Under the pieces are notes generated by a model that was given only the letters and a program-made list of their open reading frames with translations, was not told the DNA's origin and did not search any database. From Protonemura montana (taxonomy: Eukaryota > Arthropoda > Insecta > Plecoptera > Nemouridae): 64,000 bases of DNA. This document shows, piece by piece, positions 63,901 through 64,000 of the stretch (within the stretch, counting starts at the first letter, position 1; the number at the start of each line of letters is the position of its first letter). The DNA lies in the NCBI GenBank assembly GCA_947568835.1, contig OX387602.1:18527021-18591020 (forward strand), in the 5' to 3' direction. The position numbers and the translations under genes were made by a program.

Positions 63901-64000
63901 CAGCAATTATACAGGTTAGATGAAAGTGGCAGAATTCCTCTTCTTTGCAAGATATTGTCATACTGTGCTTTAAAATGTTATCCAGTAAAATTTGAGCCAC
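57942..64000 (+). CDS. Tor: TOR serine/threonine kinase, N-terminal part (runs off right edge)
   Basis: TOR is the PIKK-family kinase at the core of TORC1 and TORC2, controlling growth, ribosome production and autophagy. Visible exons: 57942-58164, 58276-58511, 58638-58834, 59041-59239, 59912-60189, 60651-60819 and 61278-61488. They join in phase to about 504 residues of an expected ~2,500. The frame follows the N-terminal HEAT repeats: ELREVSVEELTAFMDEFNHH, RFANYLRNLLPSNDISVMEM, AAEYVEFEVKRAFEWLGGDR, NREDRVHGSLLVFNELLR, LAILPRLAAFNRAKF and DVHELLEPMLATGLSASLT, all close to vertebrate mTOR. The start is the first ATG (MSNPLMSQFVTGLKSRH) and aligns with the family start. Intron 1 is only 111 bp and in frame. 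The donor at 61489 opens an intron that fills the rest of the window and holds a transposon remnant. Confidence 0.95.
61985..62539. mobile_element. hAT-type MITE with 8-bp target duplication
   Basis: Element 61993-62531 (539 bp). Its termini are TAGGGATGCATCC and GAAGGCATCCCTA. It is flanked by perfect 8-bp direct repeats GTCACAAT at 61985-61992 and 62532-62539. TAGGG-like ends with 8-bp duplications are the hallmark of hAT transposons. Subterminal CCGGGTACCC motifs occur in both arms. It holds an 11-bp tandem repeat and no transposase, so it is non-autonomous. It is nested inside the older 61584-63800 element. Confidence 0.85.
62022..62087. repeat. 11-bp tandem repeat (TACCCGGTTCC), about six units
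   Basis: Nearly perfect tandem copies inside the left arm of the hAT-type MITE, running into a C-rich tract at about 62085-62102. The unit resembles the subterminal ACCCGG motifs of the element. Confidence 0.9.
63356..63620 (+). pseudogene. Transposase-like C-terminal exon remnant
   Basis: After an acceptor (TTCGTTTATAG) a frame of 87 codons runs to TGA at 63618-63620. It passes through LKNLSEPDVKCLLRLKG and NGCYPFLKIAHLFRYLAIAS. The last part resembles the YPxLxxLAxxYLxIPxxS region of the hAT C-terminal dimerisation domain, but lacks the usual SER-x-FS continuation. It lies between the inverted repeats of the 61584-63800 element, so I read it as the remains of that element's transposase. 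The rest of the coding region is degraded or missing. Confidence 0.4.

Overview
This is a eukaryotic nuclear window, most likely from an arthropod (possibly a hexapod or a related lineage). The genes are split by short AT-rich introns with GT-AG junctions. The cytochrome c has the 108-residue invertebrate form with the short N-terminal extension. Introns and intergenic DNA carry MITEs, a hAT-type element and other repeat debris. No operons, CRISPR arrays or bacterial-type genes are present. All gene models were built by hand by joining exons so that phases match and the product aligns with remembered family members; no database search was run.

Positions 1-26.7 kb are gene-poor. I see no gene I can name there, only a few GC-richer islands with coding-like open frames and plausible splice sites on the minus strand (about 1.8-2.0, 14.65-14.9, 16.6-16.8 and 25.1-25.3 kb), a promoter-like CpG-rich patch near 18.2-18.4 kb, a glycine-coding minisatellite and poly-G tracts.

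Positions 26.7-44.6 kb form a dense housekeeping block. Cytochrome c (+, 3 coding exons) converges on the second-largest subunit of RNA polymerase I (-, 20 exons, about 1,125 aa). That gene is divergently paired, 352 bp apart, with actin-related protein 5 of the INO80 complex (+, 10 exons, about 675 aa). Two copies of a palindromic MITE with 7-bp target duplications sit in the polymerase introns. A tRNA-like repeat sits in an ARP5 intron.

Positions 44.9-64 kb carry a ferroportin/SLC40-family transporter (-, 8 exons, about 525 aa), cytidine deaminase (+, 2 exons, 152 aa) and the N-terminal HEAT-repeat part of the TOR kinase (+). A 6,899-bp segment from inside ferroportin exon 3 to inside TOR exon 6 appears twice in direct orientation (46942-53840 and 53862-60760), with a 21-bp spacer. 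The layout keeps one intact ferroportin at the left and one intact TOR start at the right. It doubles the whole cytidine deaminase gene and leaves a truncated TOR and a truncated ferroportin facing each other at the junction. The copies looked identical wherever I compared them, so this is either a very recent tandem duplication or an assembly artefact. The TOR gene runs off the right edge; its last visible intron holds a 2.2-kb inverted-repeat transposon remnant, itself interrupted by a 539-bp hAT-type MITE.
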